Under the pieces are notes generated by a model. It did not search any database, was not told the DNA's origin, and saw nothing but the letters and a program-made list of their open reading frames with translations. A program made the translations under genes and the position numbers. DNA of 23,068 bases, taken from positions 1 through 23,068 of the forward strand of contig JARRRL010000018.1 of assembly GCA_037380725.1 (NCBI GenBank), given 5' to 3'. Each line of letters begins with the position of its first letter. The first letter of the stretch is position 1. Source of the DNA: JARRRL01 sp037380725. GTDB lineage: Bacteria > Pseudomonadota > Gammaproteobacteria > Pseudomonadales > JANQJO01. Shown one piece after another: positions 22,089 through 23,068 of this stretch.

Positions 22089-23068
22089 GTGAGCAACGTA
22101 TCCGAACCCACCGCCACACAGAGCACACACCCTGGCGTTACCATCGACTTGGAAACGTTATTGGGTTTTCAAAGTAGCCAACAAGCACGCCACGCCCAAG
22201 CCAACAAGCGATCAGGCAGTTTTCGACGCGGCGATTTTCGCTCGTTATTTCGTGGGCAAGGCATGACGTTTTCCGAAGTGCGTCCGTATGCATCCGGCGA
22301 TGATGCGCGCAGCATAGATTGGCGCGTTACCGCGCGGCGTGGTGGTCAACCTCACACCAAACTGTTTGAAGAAGAGCACGAACGCCCGGTTTTTCTGGTT
22401 GTGGATCAACGGGAACATCTTTATGATCACACCCTGCATCGACATCGGCCTCAATCTGGAAAACGCGGTGTCTTGTTGTGTCTGCGTGAATTGGTTGCCG
22501 CAAACCAAGCACTTTACGATCGATGGCAAAACCCGCCACACGCTTCGTCAGCCTCTTCCGCAAGCACACGCATCGAAGGTCCCAGCGGGGATACCTTGTT
22601 CCAAGCGGTGGAAGCACTGGCGCACGCGGCCAAACCGGGCAGTCACGTGTTTATTATCAGCGATTTTCTTGGTTTCGATACGCACAACACCCCTCTAGCG
22701 CACGCCTTGCGTCATTTGTCGCAGCACAGCAACACCTACATCATTTTTTTGTACGATCTGCTAGAAGCCGCTTTGCCCAAGGCCGGCATCATGCGATTTT
22801 CCAATTTACAGCAGCACGTAGACGTGGACACGCGCAATGTGACATTGCGCCAGAAATACCATCAGCAGTTTTTACATCGTGTACAGCACATACAACAACT
22901 CCTCAGCGATTGTGCACTACACGGTCTGCTGCGCGGCACACACCGCGTAACGGATTTAAGTTTACTGCCAACCTTGCAACACCATTCGTGGCGTCAGAAC
23001 GATGTAAACGCCAACTGGGACATCATCCAGCGCGCCGCAATCGATTGGCAAACCGTGGCTGCCGAAAT
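22089..23068 (+). CDS. DUF58 (vWA-like) protein, C-terminus beyond window, with apparent internal deletion
   Basis: An open frame from GTG 22089 to the window edge gives 326 residues. AGGTG lies just upstream, and the gene is 19 bases after the MoxR stop, the usual MoxR-DUF58 pair. DUF58 hallmarks are RGDFRSLFRGQGMTF at about residues 47-61, the signature EVRPYASGDDARSIDWRVTAR at 63-83, and HTKLFEEEHERPVFLVVD. After VVDQREH (104-110) the chain continues LYDHTLHRHRPQSGKRG. In the family, a segment of about 35 residues (the MFFGT...GDRVGG part, covering a helix and strand of the vWA-like fold) normally lies between these. The frame is intact on both sides. MoxR-DUF58 operons usually continue with vWA/Bat-type genes. 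Family call secure; deletion inferred from memory of the family. Confidence 0.88.
   Translation, partial: MSNVSEPTATQSTHPGVTIDLETLLGFQSSQQARHAQANKRSGSFRRGDFRSLFRGQGMTFSEVRPYASGDDARSIDWRVTARRGGQPHTKLFEEEHERPVFLVVDQREHLYDHTLHRHRPQSGKRGVLLCLRELVAANQALYDRWQNPPHASSASSASTRIEGPSGDTLFQAVEALAHAAKPGSHVFIISDFLGFDTHNTPLAHALRHLSQHSNTYIIFLYDLLEAALPKAGIMRFSNLQQHVDVDTRNVTLRQKYHQQFLHRVQHIQQLLSDCALHGLLRGTHRVTDLSLLPTLQHHSWRQNDVNANWDIIQRAAIDWQTVAAE

Noticed and set aside
1..23068. CRISPR array, insertion sequence or prophage genes
   Set aside because: No regularly spaced repeats, transposase, integrase or phage structural motifs were found on either strand.

Overview
The window looks like a piece of a draft gammaproteobacterial chromosome. 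The order tRNA-Gln, prs, rplY, pth, ychF is a typical gammaproteobacterial housekeeping block. The roughly 1,640-residue NAD-dependent glutamate dehydrogenase and the THxN-type PEP-CTERM protein fit an environmental, probably aquatic, member of the class. The exact taxon is an inference. One run of 57 N (7364-7420) marks an assembly gap.

Left end (1-5116, minus strand): a compact three-gene unit reading off the window edge. A TIR-domain protein overlaps a MoxR-type AAA+ ATPase by the 4 bases ATGA. Twelve bases further on comes a long protein with a vWA-like domain and a C-terminal formylglycine-generating-enzyme (FGE/SUMF1) domain cut by the window edge. A good sigma70-like promoter lies upstream. 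This resembles the MoxR/vWA-centred NTP-dependent conflict systems known in bacteria and is the most interesting locus here. The likely logic is that the ATPase plus vWA-FGE protein sense or assemble, and TIR is the effector, probably a NADase.

Centre-left (5117-9562, plus strand): an alkaline-phosphatase-superfamily hydrolase, then HMG-CoA lyase and acetoacetyl-CoA synthetase. The last two form a logical pair: the lyase releases acetoacetate and acetyl-CoA at the end of leucine breakdown, and the synthetase activates acetoacetate. The synthetase start is lost in the N gap. Its C-terminal part carries a charged insertion built of short in-frame tandem repeats.

Centre (9563-13822, plus strand): tRNA-Gln(UUG), then prs, rplY (CTC type), pth and ychF, covering PRPP synthesis, ribosomal protein L25, peptidyl-tRNA recycling and a translation-associated ATPase. 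A REP-like hairpin lies between prs and rplY.

Right (13853-20560, minus strand): a 125-residue protein of unknown function with a strong ribosome binding site, the large NAD-glutamate dehydrogenase, and a secreted THxN-family PEP-CTERM protein with its own promoter and an excellent intrinsic terminator.

Right end (20939-23068, plus strand): a second MoxR ATPase of the ordinary MoxR/DUF58 type, followed by a DUF58 protein that runs off the window. The DUF58 protein appears to lack about 35 residues of its vWA-like fold. Several proteins (acetoacetyl-CoA synthetase, glutamate dehydrogenase, PEP-CTERM protein) contain in-frame 12-18 bp tandem duplications in linkers or tails, suggesting replication slippage has lengthened non-essential segments across this genome.
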